A stretch of DNA of 64,000 bases from WHSW01 sp963767475 (GTDB lineage Bacteria > Actinomycetota > Thermoleophilia > Solirubrobacterales > 70-9): assembly GCA_963767475.1 (NCBI GenBank), contig CAVYEI010000003.1, forward strand, positions 682,001 to 746,000, in the 5' to 3' direction. Position 1 is the first letter of the stretch; each line of letters starts with the position of its first letter. Under the pieces are notes generated by a model. It did not search any database. It had not been told where the DNA came from and worked only from the letters and a program-made list of their open reading frames with translations. A program made the position numbers and the translations under genes. Below, piece by piece: positions 56,391 through 64,000 of this stretch.

Positions 56391-57314
56391 ATGTCGAGCG
56401 CCCGCCAGGCGTACGCTGAGGGAGTGGACACCGGGTTCACCGATCAGGACGCGCACACCGACTTCAGCAAGGCGCGCCGGCGCCACCGGCTCTCCGACCT
56501 GGCGACGCGGCTGCGCCGCGAGCCCGACGACATCAACCTCATCCTGCCCTTCGACGAGGTGGTGGAGGCGCTCGGGCGGCGCGGAGAGCGCCGGCTCGGG
56601 CTGCAGACGATCGAGCTCGATTCGATCGTCGGCACCGTCGATCGCACGCGCGAGTTCGACCGCAGCTTCCGCCCCACCTCGCGCCGTCTGCGCCGGCGCT
56701 GGGAGGGGATCGCGAAGGCGATGCGCCGCGGCGAGCCGATGCCGCCGATCGACGTCTACCGCGTTGGCGAGCTGCACTTCGTCGTCGACGGCCACCACCG
56801 GGTCTCGGTCGCGCGCCAGCTCGGGCTCGATGTGATCGACGCGAACGTGACCGAGATCGTCACCGAGGTCGGCGCCGGTACCGAGACGCGGGTCGGCGAC
56901 CTGGCGCTGAAGAGCCACGAGCGGCTGTTCTTCGAGCGCGTACCGCTGCCGCCCGCCGCCCGGTCTCAGATCCAGCTCTCCGACGAGTGGCGCTACGCCG
57001 GGCTCGCCGAGGGGGTCGAGGCGTGGGGTTTTCGGGCGATGCAGGTGAGTAGCGAGTTCATGGACCGCGCCGCGGTCGCCCGCGCTTGGTTCGAGCAGGA
57101 GTACCTGCCCGTGGTCGAGGTGCTGCGGGAGGCCGAGCTGATCGGCCGCGGCACCGAGACCGAGGCCTACGTGCGCGTGGTCAGCCTCCGCTACCTGCTC
57201 CTGCGCACCCACGGCTGGGACGAGGAGATCTTCGCCCGCCTGCGCGAGGAGATCGCGAAGCCGCCCTCGAGCGACGACACGCTCGTCCACCGGCTGCTCG
57301 ACGAGATGTCCTAG
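56391..57314 (+). CDS. ParB/Srx-domain protein of unknown function
   Basis: 307 residues. Residues 60-150 hold the ParB/sulfiredoxin-like fold with PMPPIDVYRVGELHFVVDGHHRVSVARQLGL, the nucleotide-binding G-H-H-R core. No ParB HTH follows; instead there is a helical C-terminal domain (WRYAGLAEGVEAWGFRAMQVSSEFMDR, WFEQEYLPVVEVLREAELI) seen in a group of actinobacterial proteins. So it is not a chromosome-partition ParB. ATG at 56391; GTG at 56424 with GAGGGA just upstream is an alternative. Its end overlaps the convergent ABC ATPase gene by four bases. Confidence 0.7.
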   Translation: MSSARQAYAEGVDTGFTDQDAHTDFSKARRRHRLSDLATRLRREPDDINLILPFDEVVEALGRRGERRLGLQTIELDSIVGTVDRTREFDRSFRPTSRRLRRRWEGIAKAMRRGEPMPPIDVYRVGELHFVVDGHHRVSVARQLGLDVIDANVTEIVTEVGAGTETRVGDLALKSHERLFFERVPLPPAARSQIQLSDEWRYAGLAEGVEAWGFRAMQVSSEFMDRAAVARAWFEQEYLPVVEVLREAELIGRGTETEAYVRVVSLRYLLLRTHGWDEEIFARLREEIAKPPSSDDTLVHRLLDEMS

Positions 57315-58600
57315 GCCGAGGGAGGCGGCGGGTCCGGGGCCGGAGGCTCCGCAGCCGGCGCGTCGGCTTCCGCGGCGGCCGCCGGAGCCGGCGCCTCGGC
57401 GCCCGCCGCCGCGCCGCCCAGCCGCAGGCCGGTGCCGGGATCGAAGACGTGGACCTTGGTCGTGTCGACCCAGAGCTCTGCCTCCTCGCCGCGGCTGATC
57501 TTGCTCGCGGCGTCGATTCGAGCGACAACCGTGTGCTCGCCGCTGGTCGGCGTCTCGGCGAGCCCCGAGTCCTGGGCGAGCTCGGCCAGCTCCTCGGACT
57601 CGATCCCGCCCTCGGTCTCGAAGTAGGCGTACTGCTCCGAGCCCATCGACTCGACGAGGTCGATCTTGGCCTTGAACGTGACTCCGCGATTGGGCCGATC
57701 GCCGGCCATGTCGCCGACCCGGGCGACCTCGTGGGCCAGCGAGGCGTCCTCGAAGCTCTCCGGGCGGATGCCGACGATCACGTCGCTGGTACCGGCGCCG
57801 GCGCGCGCGTCGTCGGGCAGCGGCAGCTCGCCGATCGGCAGCTTCACCCGGTCGCCCTCGATCCGGCCCGGGAGGAAGTTCATCGCCGGCGAGCCGATGA
57901 ACCCGGCGACGAAGATGTTCTGCGGCGCGTTGTAGAGCTCGGCCGGGGTGCCGACCTGCTGCAGGACGCCGGAGCGCATCACCGCGACCCGGTCGCCGAG
58001 CGTCATCGCCTCGGTCTGGTCGTGGGTGACGTAGACGGTGGTCGTGCCCAGGTCGGACTGCAGCTTCGCCACCGACGTCCGCATCTGCACGCGCAGCTTC
58101 GCGTCCAGGTTGGAGAGCGGCTCGTCCATGAGGAAGGCGCTCGGGTCGCGGACGATCGCCCGGCCCATCGCCACCCGCTGGCGCTGGCCGCCCGAGAGGT
58201 TGGCGGGCTTGCGGTCGAGGTGCTGCATCAGGTCGAGGGTCTCGGCCGCGGACTCGACCTTCTTGGCGATCTCGTCGTCGGCAACCCCGGCGAGCTTCAG
58301 CGGGAAGGCCATGTTCTCGCGCACGGTCATGTGCGGATACAGGGCGTAGCTCTGGAACACCATCGCGATGTCGCGATCGCGCGGGGCGAGGTCGTTGACG
58401 ACCTTGTCGCCGATCCGCAGCTCGCCCTCGGTGATGTCCTCGAGCCCGGCGATCATCCGCAGCGCCGTCGACTTGCCGCATCCCGAGGGCCCGACCAGGA
58501 TCATGAACTCGCCGTCGCGGACCTCGAGGTCCATGTCCTTGACCGCCTCGTAGCCGTCGGAGAACGTCTTCGTTACTCCGTCCAGAACGATCTCTGCCAT
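57311..58600 (-). CDS. Sugar ABC importer ATPase (MalK/UgpC type)
   Basis: 429 residues. Walker A GPSGCGKST, Q-loop FQSYALYPHMTV, signature LSGGQRQRVAMGRAI, Walker B AFLMDEPLSNLD and H-loop VYVTHDQTEAM mark the CUT1 ATPase; residues 235-385 are the OB/TOBE regulatory domain. Unlike most members it ends with about 40 residues rich in Ala, Pro and Glu (AEAPAPAAAAEADAP). It drives the two permeases encoded 22 bases upstream. Sugar not determined. Confidence 0.92.
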   Translation of the reverse strand: MAEIVLDGVTKTFSDGYEAVKDMDLEVRDGEFMILVGPSGCGKSTALRMIAGLEDITEGELRIGDKVVNDLAPRDRDIAMVFQSYALYPHMTVRENMAFPLKLAGVADDEIAKKVESAAETLDLMQHLDRKPANLSGGQRQRVAMGRAIVRDPSAFLMDEPLSNLDAKLRVQMRTSVAKLQSDLGTTTVYVTHDQTEAMTLGDRVAVMRSGVLQQVGTPAELYNAPQNIFVAGFIGSPAMNFLPGRIEGDRVKLPIGELPLPDDARAGAGTSDVIVGIRPESFEDASLAHEVARVGDMAGDRPNRGVTFKAKIDLVESMGSEQYAYFETEGGIESEELAELAQDSGLAETPTSGEHTVVARIDAASKISRGEEAELWVDTTKVHVFDPGTGLRLGGAAAGAEAPAPAAAAEADAPAAEPPAPDPPPPSA

Positions 58601-58622
58601 CAGCTCATAGCTCCTTTGGTTG

Positions 58623-59465
58623 TCATCCCTTGACCGCGCCCGCGGTCAGACCGGCGACGATCCGGCGCTGGAAGAAGAGGACGAAGATGATGATCGGCAC
58701 CGTGACGATCACCGCGGCGGCGGCGATGTTGCCGGTCGGCGCGGTGAAGGTCGAGTCGCCAGTGAAGAAGGCGAGTGCGGCGGGCACCGTGCGCGCCGCG
58801 TCCGACGAGGTCAGCGTGATCGCGAACAGGAAGTCGTTCCAGGCGAAGATGAAGACGAGGATCGCGGCGGTGAACATGCCCGGCGCCGCCAGCGGCACGA
58901 TCACCTTGCGGAAGGCCTGGAACGGGGTCGCCCCGTCGACCTGCGCTGCCTGCTCGAGATCCCAGGGGATCTCCCTGAAGAATGCGACCAGGGTGTAGAT
59001 CGCTAACGGCAGCGAGAAGGTCAGGTAGGGAATGATCAGCCCGGCGTAGGTGTCGTAGAGGCCGAGGGTTCGCCACATGTCGAACAGCGGGCCGACGGTC
59101 GAGATCGCCGGGAACATCGCGATCGCCAGCGCCCCCGCGAGGATCAGCCCCTTGCCGGGGAAGTTCAGCCGCGCGATCGCGTAGGCGGCAAACGAGGCGA
59201 GCACGATCGCGATCACGGTCGTGATCGAGGCGATCACGAGCGAGTTGATCAGCGGCTTGATGAACGGGCTGGCGTCGATGCCGCCGGTGAACAGGCCCTC
59301 GTAGTTGTCGAAGGTGATGTCCTGGGGGATGAACTTGCCGTCGGCGAGCGTCTCCGGGGTCTTCAGCGAGACCGAGATGATCCACAGCACCGGGATCAGC
59401 GCGAACAGCAGCACGATCAGGATGCCGATGCTCCAGAGCGCGTATTCGCGGGTGCCGCGTTCCAT
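58623..59465 (-). CDS. Sugar ABC importer permease (MalG-like)
   Basis: 280 residues with six membrane helices. The coupling-helix EAA motif is EQAAQVDGATPFQAFRKVIVPLAAPG. N-terminal ILIVLLFALIPVLWIISVSLK and NSLVIASITTVIAIVLASFAAYAIARL match CUT1 inner-membrane proteins. ATG shares a base with the stop of the upstream permease (TGATG), so translation is coupled. It pairs with the permease at 59465-60379. Confidence 0.93.
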   Translation of the reverse strand: MERGTREYALWSIGILIVLLFALIPVLWIISVSLKTPETLADGKFIPQDITFDNYEGLFTGGIDASPFIKPLINSLVIASITTVIAIVLASFAAYAIARLNFPGKGLILAGALAIAMFPAISTVGPLFDMWRTLGLYDTYAGLIIPYLTFSLPLAIYTLVAFFREIPWDLEQAAQVDGATPFQAFRKVIVPLAAPGMFTAAILVFIFAWNDFLFAITLTSSDAARTVPAALAFFTGDSTFTAPTGNIAAAAVIVTVPIIIFVLFFQRRIVAGLTAGAVKG

Positions 59466-60379
59466 CAGGTTCCAGGCCGCCCTTCAGCCATCCGCACGCC
59501 GAGAATGCGCACGAAGAGGAAGGCGATGATCAAAACGCAGATGAAGATCAGCACCGAGACCGCGGAGCCGAGGCCGAGGTTGAGGCGGCCGATCAGCTGG
59601 TTGTAGCCGAGGATCGACACCGACTCGGTGTCCTGGGCCCCCCGGGTCATGATGAAGATCGTGTCGAAGACGCGGAACGAGTCGAGGGTGCGGAACAGCA
59701 GCGCGACCAGGATCGCCGGCTTGATCAGCGGCAGGGTGATGCGGCGGAATCGCTGCCAGGCGTTGGCGCCGTCGATCTTCGCCGCCTCGTAGAGGCCGGA
59801 GTCGATCGTCGTCAGGCCGGCAAGCAGCAGCAGGGCCATGAACGGCGTCGTCTTCCAGACCTCGGCCATGATGATCACCGCGAAGGCCGAGAAGCGGTCG
59901 CCGAACCAGGCCTTGTCGTCGGCGATGAACGGCAGGTGGTTGACGAAGCCGGTGTCGGGGGCGAAGGCGAACTGCCACGAGAACGCGGCGACCACGGTGA
60001 CGATCCCGTACGGGATCAGGACCGAGGTGCGGACGATGCCGCGGCCGAAGATCGCACGGTGCATGACCAGGGCGATCGCCATCCCGAGCACGAGCTCGAT
60101 CGAGACCGAGATCACGGTGATGAACAGGGTGTTGAAGACGTCGGTCCACCAGAGGCTCGAGGTGAGCACGGTCTCGTAGTTGGAGAGCCCGGCGAAGCCG
60201 CCCTCGTCGGGGAAGCGCAGGTCGAGGTGCTGGAGCGAGAGCACGACCGCGTAGCCGATCGGATACGCGGTCACCAGCAGCATCGCGATCACCGCCGGCG
60301 AACAGAGCAGCCAGCCGAGCCGGCGCTCGGAACGGGTGCGCTCGCTGACGCCGCCGCCGTTGGCCGTCGTCGCCGCCAT
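59465..60379 (-). CDS. Sugar ABC importer permease (MalF-like)
   Basis: 304 residues with six helices. EAA motif YEAAKIDGANAWQRFRRITLPLIKPA; the first helix region is CSPAVIAMLLVTAYPIGYAVVLSLQ. CUT1 type. ATG at 60379 overlaps the binding-protein stop by four bases. A start further upstream in the same frame would enter the binding-protein gene and is rejected. Confidence 0.93.
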   Translation of the reverse strand: MAATTANGGGVSERTRSERRLGWLLCSPAVIAMLLVTAYPIGYAVVLSLQHLDLRFPDEGGFAGLSNYETVLTSSLWWTDVFNTLFITVISVSIELVLGMAIALVMHRAIFGRGIVRTSVLIPYGIVTVVAAFSWQFAFAPDTGFVNHLPFIADDKAWFGDRFSAFAVIIMAEVWKTTPFMALLLLAGLTTIDSGLYEAAKIDGANAWQRFRRITLPLIKPAILVALLFRTLDSFRVFDTIFIMTRGAQDTESVSILGYNQLIGRLNLGLGSAVSVLIFICVLIIAFLFVRILGVRMAEGRPGT

Positions 60380-61647
60380 CAGAGGAGCCCTTCCCGCTTG
60401 ACGGCCAACTCGACGTTCTCGCGCAGCTCGTCGTATTTCGGCCCCGGGTCCTCGGGGTCGATGTCCTGGGGCGGGTGCAGCGAACGCTGGATCGCCAGGG
60501 AGAGGTCGGTGTAGGCCGGGGTCGCGGGCCGCGGGCCGCCGTCCTCGATCGACTCCTCGATCACATCGGCGAAGCCGGGGAAGGCCTTCTGCACGACCTT
60601 GTCGGAGTACAGGCTCTGGTTCGAGGGCGGCAGCCCGTCGAGCTCGGTCGCGGTCAGCTGGCTCTCCGCGTTGGAGAGACACGCCGCGGCCTCGAAGGCC
60701 TCGTCGGGATGCTCCGAGAAGGCGCTGACGGCGAGGTTGAAGCCGCCGAGCGGCGGCTTCGAAGGCGTCCCCGCGACGACCTCGGGGAACTTCACCGCGC
60801 CCATCTCCTTGGCGATGTCCGGGGCGTTCTCGGTCGCGCTGCCGAGGGCGAAGGTGTAGTTGATCATGAAGGCGGAGTCGCCGGCCTCGAATCCGAGCCT
60901 GGCGCTGTCTTCATCCGAGGTGTCGATGTTCGGCGCGGCGGCCGGCGAGTTGGCGAGCTTGCCCATCACCGCCAGTGCCTCCTCGGTCGGCTCCTGCTCG
61001 AGGTCGACCGTGGTCGGGCCGGAGAGGATCTGGGTCCCCGCCGACTCGATCAAGGCGTTCACCCAGACCGTGAAGCCCTCGTAGCGATCCGCCTGCACCT
61101 GGACGTCCTTGCCCAGCTGCTCGGCCTGGTCGATCATCTCGTCCCAGGTCTTCGGTGGCGTATCGACGAGGTCCTTGCGATACCAGAGCAGCTCCGTGTT
61201 GGAGTTGAACGGAGCGCCGTAGAGCTTGTCCTCGAACGAGGCCGTGTCGATGACGCTTTGGAAGACGTCCTTGGTCACCTGCGCCTTCAGCGGATCGGTC
61301 CACTCCAGCAGCCAGCCGGCGTTGGCGAACTCCGCCGTCCAGATCACGTCCATGCCGATGATGTCGATGTTCGAGTCCTCGGCCCCGAGCCGGCGCACGA
61401 GCTGCTCGCGCTGCTGGCTGGCGTCGGTGGGCAGGAGCTCGACGTTGACCGTGTAGGCCCCGCCCGACTCCTCCGAACAGCGCTTGGCCACCTCCTGGAT
61501 CGTGCCGCCCGGCTGGGTGGCGACGAAGAAGTTCAGGTCCACCCCCGCGCCGGAGCTCTCGTCGTCGCCGCAACCGCCTGCCGCCAGCGCCAGGGCCGCG
61601 GCGAGCAGGATTACAACGAGCCCCCTTGAGCCACGAGATGCGGCCAA
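60379..61647 (-). CDS. Sugar-binding lipoprotein of the ABC importer
   Basis: 422 residues. Leader LVVILLAAALALAAGGC with a lipobox; the mature protein has the CUT1 binding-protein pattern (IDIIGMDVIWTAEFANAGWLLEWTD, KLYGAPFNSNTELLWYRKDLVDTPPKTWDEM, AFMINYTFALGS, PPLGGFNLAVSAFSEHPDEAFEAAACL). Similar in layout to trehalose/maltose-binding LpqY-like proteins; the sugar is not proven. TTG at 61647 with AGAGGA seven bases upstream. It is first in the four-gene operon, whose promoter must lie in 61648-61776, where GCCGACTGTCGGC at 61674-61686 is palindromic. Confidence 0.92.
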   Translation of the reverse strand: MAASRGSRGLVVILLAAALALAAGGCGDDESSGAGVDLNFFVATQPGGTIQEVAKRCSEESGGAYTVNVELLPTDASQQREQLVRRLGAEDSNIDIIGMDVIWTAEFANAGWLLEWTDPLKAQVTKDVFQSVIDTASFEDKLYGAPFNSNTELLWYRKDLVDTPPKTWDEMIDQAEQLGKDVQVQADRYEGFTVWVNALIESAGTQILSGPTTVDLEQEPTEEALAVMGKLANSPAAAPNIDTSDEDSARLGFEAGDSAFMINYTFALGSATENAPDIAKEMGAVKFPEVVAGTPSKPPLGGFNLAVSAFSEHPDEAFEAAACLSNAESQLTATELDGLPPSNQSLYSDKVVQKAFPGFADVIEESIEDGGPRPATPAYTDLSLAIQRSLHPPQDIDPEDPGPKYDELRENVELAVKREGLL

Positions 61648-61776
61648 GCGCTTCCTCTTTCTCCCTCCGCCCCGCCGACTGTCGGCCGGGCTGACGTGGA
61701 GGTAATTGCCCCGAGCTTCAGACCAATAAACCTCGGTTCAACAAACGGTCGGCGGCCCGTCCCGCCCGAGCGAACG

Positions 61777-62376
61777 TCAGCGCCGGCCGCCGAACTCCCA
61801 GTTGTGGACCTCAAGCCGGGCATAGAGCCCGGCCTCGACGTAGGGATCGCCGGCGAGGATTGCCTCGACCTCGGCGCGGCCGCGATGCTCGATCAGGATC
61901 GCGCTGCCGAGCCACTCCGAGCCGTCGTCGGAGAGCAGCGGTCCGCAGGCGATCAGGCGCTCACGGTGGCCGCCGATCAGGTGGTCGCGGCGTGCCTCGC
62001 GCAGCCGGTCGCGCTCCTCCGTCACGCCCGGCCGGCCGAGGCCGAGGATCAGAAAGCGCTGGTTTGCGTCCGCGTCGCCATCGAACTCCCACATCGTCTT
62101 GCCGAGCACGCTCTCCCAGCGGCGCACGAGTACCTCGCCGTAGACGCCGGCCACGTAGTTCGGCTCCTCGAGGGCGAAGGCCTGAGCCGCTTCGGGGCCG
62201 GGGAGGTCGACGATGTGCAGGCTTCCGGTCGCCGTGTCCCAGTCGTCCGCAAGGGTCGGGCCGCGCGCGACCATCCCCTCGGCGTAGCCGTCCATGTACG
62301 ACCAGTGCGCTTCGAGGTTCGCGTCGCGCAGCTCCCCGGTGCCCGGGCGGTCGCGGCAATAGACGAGGAAATCCAA
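61777..62376 (-). CDS. Double YCII-domain protein
   Basis: About 199 residues with two YCII modules. The first (residues 1-95) has FLVYCRDRPGT, LEAHWSYMDGYAEGMVARGPTLADD, GSLHIVDLPGPEAAQAF; the second (100-199) has FLILGLGRPG, RRDHLIGGHRERLIACGPLLSDDGSEWLGSAILIEHRGRAEVEAILAGDPYVEAGLY. YCII proteins are small and may act in dehalogenation or as binding modules; two in one chain is less usual. TTG at 62376 sits eight bases after the TfoX-domain stop, so the two share a transcript. Confidence 0.75.
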   Translation of the reverse strand: MDFLVYCRDRPGTGELRDANLEAHWSYMDGYAEGMVARGPTLADDWDTATGSLHIVDLPGPEAAQAFALEEPNYVAGVYGEVLVRRWESVLGKTMWEFDGDADANQRFLILGLGRPGVTEERDRLREARRDHLIGGHRERLIACGPLLSDDGSEWLGSAILIEHRGRAEVEAILAGDPYVEAGLYARLEVHNWEFGGRR

Positions 62377-62383
62377 CGGAGGC

Positions 62384-62713
62384 CTACTTCGCCGGCAGCG
62401 AGGCGGCGAAGTCGGCGCCGGCGTCGACCCAGCCGGCGAGCGCCTCCTCGTCGGCCACCGCCTCCGGCGCCACCATGACGATGTTTCGCATCGGCCGCCC
62501 GGTGAAGTCGAACTCCCGCGTGTGTGGCTCGGCCAGCGCCCGCTCACCCTCTTCCGGGCCCAGCCGGACGATCAGCTCTTCACCGAGCACCCCGCAGGCC
62601 ATGTTGCCCGCCAGCATCCAGGCGATGCCGCCGAACATCTTGCGCTCGGTGACCGCCTCGCGCAGCGAGACCAGCTCGCGGACGCGGTCGGCGAGCGCTT
62701 CGTCGTAGGCCAC
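62384..62713 (-). CDS. TfoX/Sxy N-terminal-domain protein
   Basis: 109 residues: LREAVTERKMFGGIAWMLAGNMACGVLGEELIVRLGPE followed by MRNIVMVAPEAVADEEALAGWVDAGADFAASLP. This is the TfoX_N domain alone, without the C-terminal TfoX domain, as in many actinobacterial proteins. The full protein controls competence in gammaproteobacteria; that role does not carry over here. ATG at 62713. Confidence 0.85.
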   Translation of the reverse strand: MAYDEALADRVRELVSLREAVTERKMFGGIAWMLAGNMACGVLGEELIVRLGPEEGERALAEPHTREFDFTGRPMRNIVMVAPEAVADEEALAGWVDAGADFAASLPAK

Positions 62714-62749
62714 ATGCTGAACGTATCGGTCGGCGCATTCGGGCGTCGA

Positions 62750-63923
62750 TCAACCACCGGCGATCACCCGAATCTTCCGCTTCACAACCGCACGGTTGCC
62801 GGCGCGATCCGTTGCGATCACGCGGAGCTCGGCCTTGAAGCCCTCGGCGCCGCGCAGCAACCTGCGCTTCGGCTTCAGCGTCAGCTTGCGCGTGCCGGAG
62901 CCGAGTCCGCGCGACTTCTCGGCCAGGACGAGGCTCGGCTTCGCCAGCTCGACGCTGCGCGGTTCGGCGCGCAGCGAGACGTCGAGGCTTGCCTCCTCGT
63001 CCGTGCTCAGCTCGAGCTTCAGGCCCTCGAGCAGATCCGCGACCTCGAGCTTCCTCTTCGCCCCCTTGACGGAGACCTCGTGGCGCCTGGTCGTCACCGC
63101 CGCCGCCACCGAGGGCGGCGGGCTCGCCGTAGATGAAGTCATCCATGACCACGAGATCGGCGGCGCCACCCTGGGTGACGTCCTCGGCCAGGTTTCCCTC
63201 GATCTCGTCGATCTCGAGCGTGTTGCCCGTGCCGCTGGTGATCCGGGCGCGGGCGATCCGCTCGCCGTCGTCGAAGGAGACGCCGACGAACGAGAGCGAA
63301 CCGTCGCCGGCGGTGGCGGGCGCCGTGAACTCACCCAGCTCCTCGCCGTTCGGCCCGGTCAGCTTCAGCTTCGCCGAGCCCTCCGCGTCGACGTCGGTGA
63401 AGACGACGCCGAAACCGTTCGTGCTCGCCGGCGTGTCGGTGCCGGGGACGCGGAACAGGGTCTCGGTGATCGTGCTGTCGATCGGTACGAACAGGCGTTG
63501 CGCAGAGAAGGTCGCGAATACGTTCTCGAAGTCGCTGTTCTGACTCGAGAAGCGGACCTCGTCGTTGTCGTCATCCGGAGGCGTGTCGTTGTCGGAGCTG
63601 ACGACGAAGCCCAGTCCCGGCGTCGCCAGCTCGACGCCGCGCGGAGAGTTGGAGTTGAAGAAGCCGCCGGGGAAGGCCTCCGGGTCGGCGACGTTGTCGG
63701 GGACGCCGTCCCAGTTGATCTCGCGGCGCACACCGCCGAAGGAGCCGTTCTGACCCGCGGTCGTGCCGCCGCCGAGGTCGGTGCGGAACTGGTCGACCGC
63801 CGCCTGGATCGCGGCGGGGCCGGTACCCGTGGCCTGGCGCACGACCGGGTCCGCCGACGCGGTTGCGGGGACTGCGCCGACGGCAAGCAGGGATGCGGCG
63901 GCGAGAATCGATCGGGTCTTCAC
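62750..63923 (-). CDS. Exported protein with Ig-like C-terminal domain, apparent frameshift
   Basis: ATG at 63923 opens a signal peptide (ILAAASLLAVGAVPATASA) and a beta-rich domain up to LVVMDDFIYGEP (about 265 residues; VPGTDTPASTNGFGVVFTDVDAEGSAKLKL, DGSLSFVGVSFDDGERIARARITSG). There the frame is lost near 63110-63123. In the next frame PPSVAAAVTTRRHEVSVKGAKRKLEVADLL continues to FKAELRVIATDRAGNRAVVKRKIRV and a stop at 62750. One extra C in GAGCCCGCC explains it. Site C of the GGAAGG element lies 36 bases upstream. Function unknown. Confidence 0.7.
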
Positions 63924-63958
63924 GGCTTCCTCCTTCGGGGATGGTTCGACCCCCTGAG

Positions 63959-63982
63959 ACTCCGAAGCGCGCCGAACCTTCC
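63959..63982 (-). promoter_or_regulatory. GGAAGGTTC-N9-CGGAGT element (site C)
   Basis: Minus strand GGAAGGTTC (63982-63974), nine bases, CGGAGT (63964-63959), then CTCAGGGGGTCGAACC. It lies 36 bases upstream of the exported-protein ATG at 63923. It is the third copy of the element, with sites A and B. Confidence 0.55.
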
Positions 63983-64000
63983 GCGGATCCCAAGCCGCTC

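Overview
The window has two sequence populations. Nearly all of it (1-404 and 5265-64000) is high-GC DNA with dense coding, GTG/TTG starts, ATGA/GTGA gene overlaps and many exported repeat proteins. Gene content fits an actinobacterium, and the exported-protein style plus the large AAA/LuxR (LAL) regulators suggest Thermoleophilia/Solirubrobacterales. That placement is inference. The remaining 405-5264 is low-GC rRNA DNA of Bacilli type sitting inside the host lexA gene: a 3' part of 23S, 5S, 16S and a 5' part of another 23S, all on the minus strand. The two lexA halves rejoin in frame without loss, the 23S middle is missing, and the right junction carries a sequence close to an Illumina adapter end. 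The best reading is a chimeric assembly, not biology.

Layout. 1-5.9 kb: end of a zinc-ribbon gene, lexA split by the rRNA block, SOS box and tRNA-Leu(GAG). 6-24 kb: accessory enzymes and regulators (tyrosine phosphatase, DHFR-like reductase, LAL regulator with a divergent methyltransferase, three repeat-rich exported proteins, MmyB-like regulator with hydrolase, Lrp regulator with acetyltransferase, NagA, membrane EEP phosphatase). 24-32.4 kb: a potassium-import locus with order kdpF-kdpA-kdpC-kdpB and a KdpD split into two genes at opposite ends, plus KdpE and a 26-residue membrane peptide. 32.4-37.1 kb: secG, a short substrate-binding lipoprotein and cytochrome c maturation genes (ccmF, ccmI-like, ccmE with a Cys-type but Phe-variant heme motif).

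37-47 kb: SDR, glutathione peroxidase, paired methyltransferases, exported PD40 propeller, methyltransferase with hydrolase, and a secreted HEXXH metalloprotease. 46.4-51.5 kb: ECF sigma factor with anti-sigma factor, a second LAL regulator and a second, paralogous ECF sigma factor. That sigma gene is the last gene of an overlapping operon TetR - alpha/beta hydrolase - hydrolase/glycosyltransferase fusion - sigma (50966-55195). 55-64 kb: small exported proteins, a ParB-domain protein, a complete sugar ABC importer operon, YCII and TfoX-domain proteins and a frameshifted exported protein.

Main hidden signals: (i) a shared element GGAAGGWTC-N9-CGGAGT upstream of three exported-protein genes, resembling an ECF-type promoter; (ii) the four-gene TetR/hydrolase/glycosyltransferase/sigma operon, with three 13-bp-spaced repeats over its first start codon; (iii) the rearranged kdp locus; (iv) three genes each broken by what looks like one extra base, which together with the rRNA chimera asks for checking against reads.
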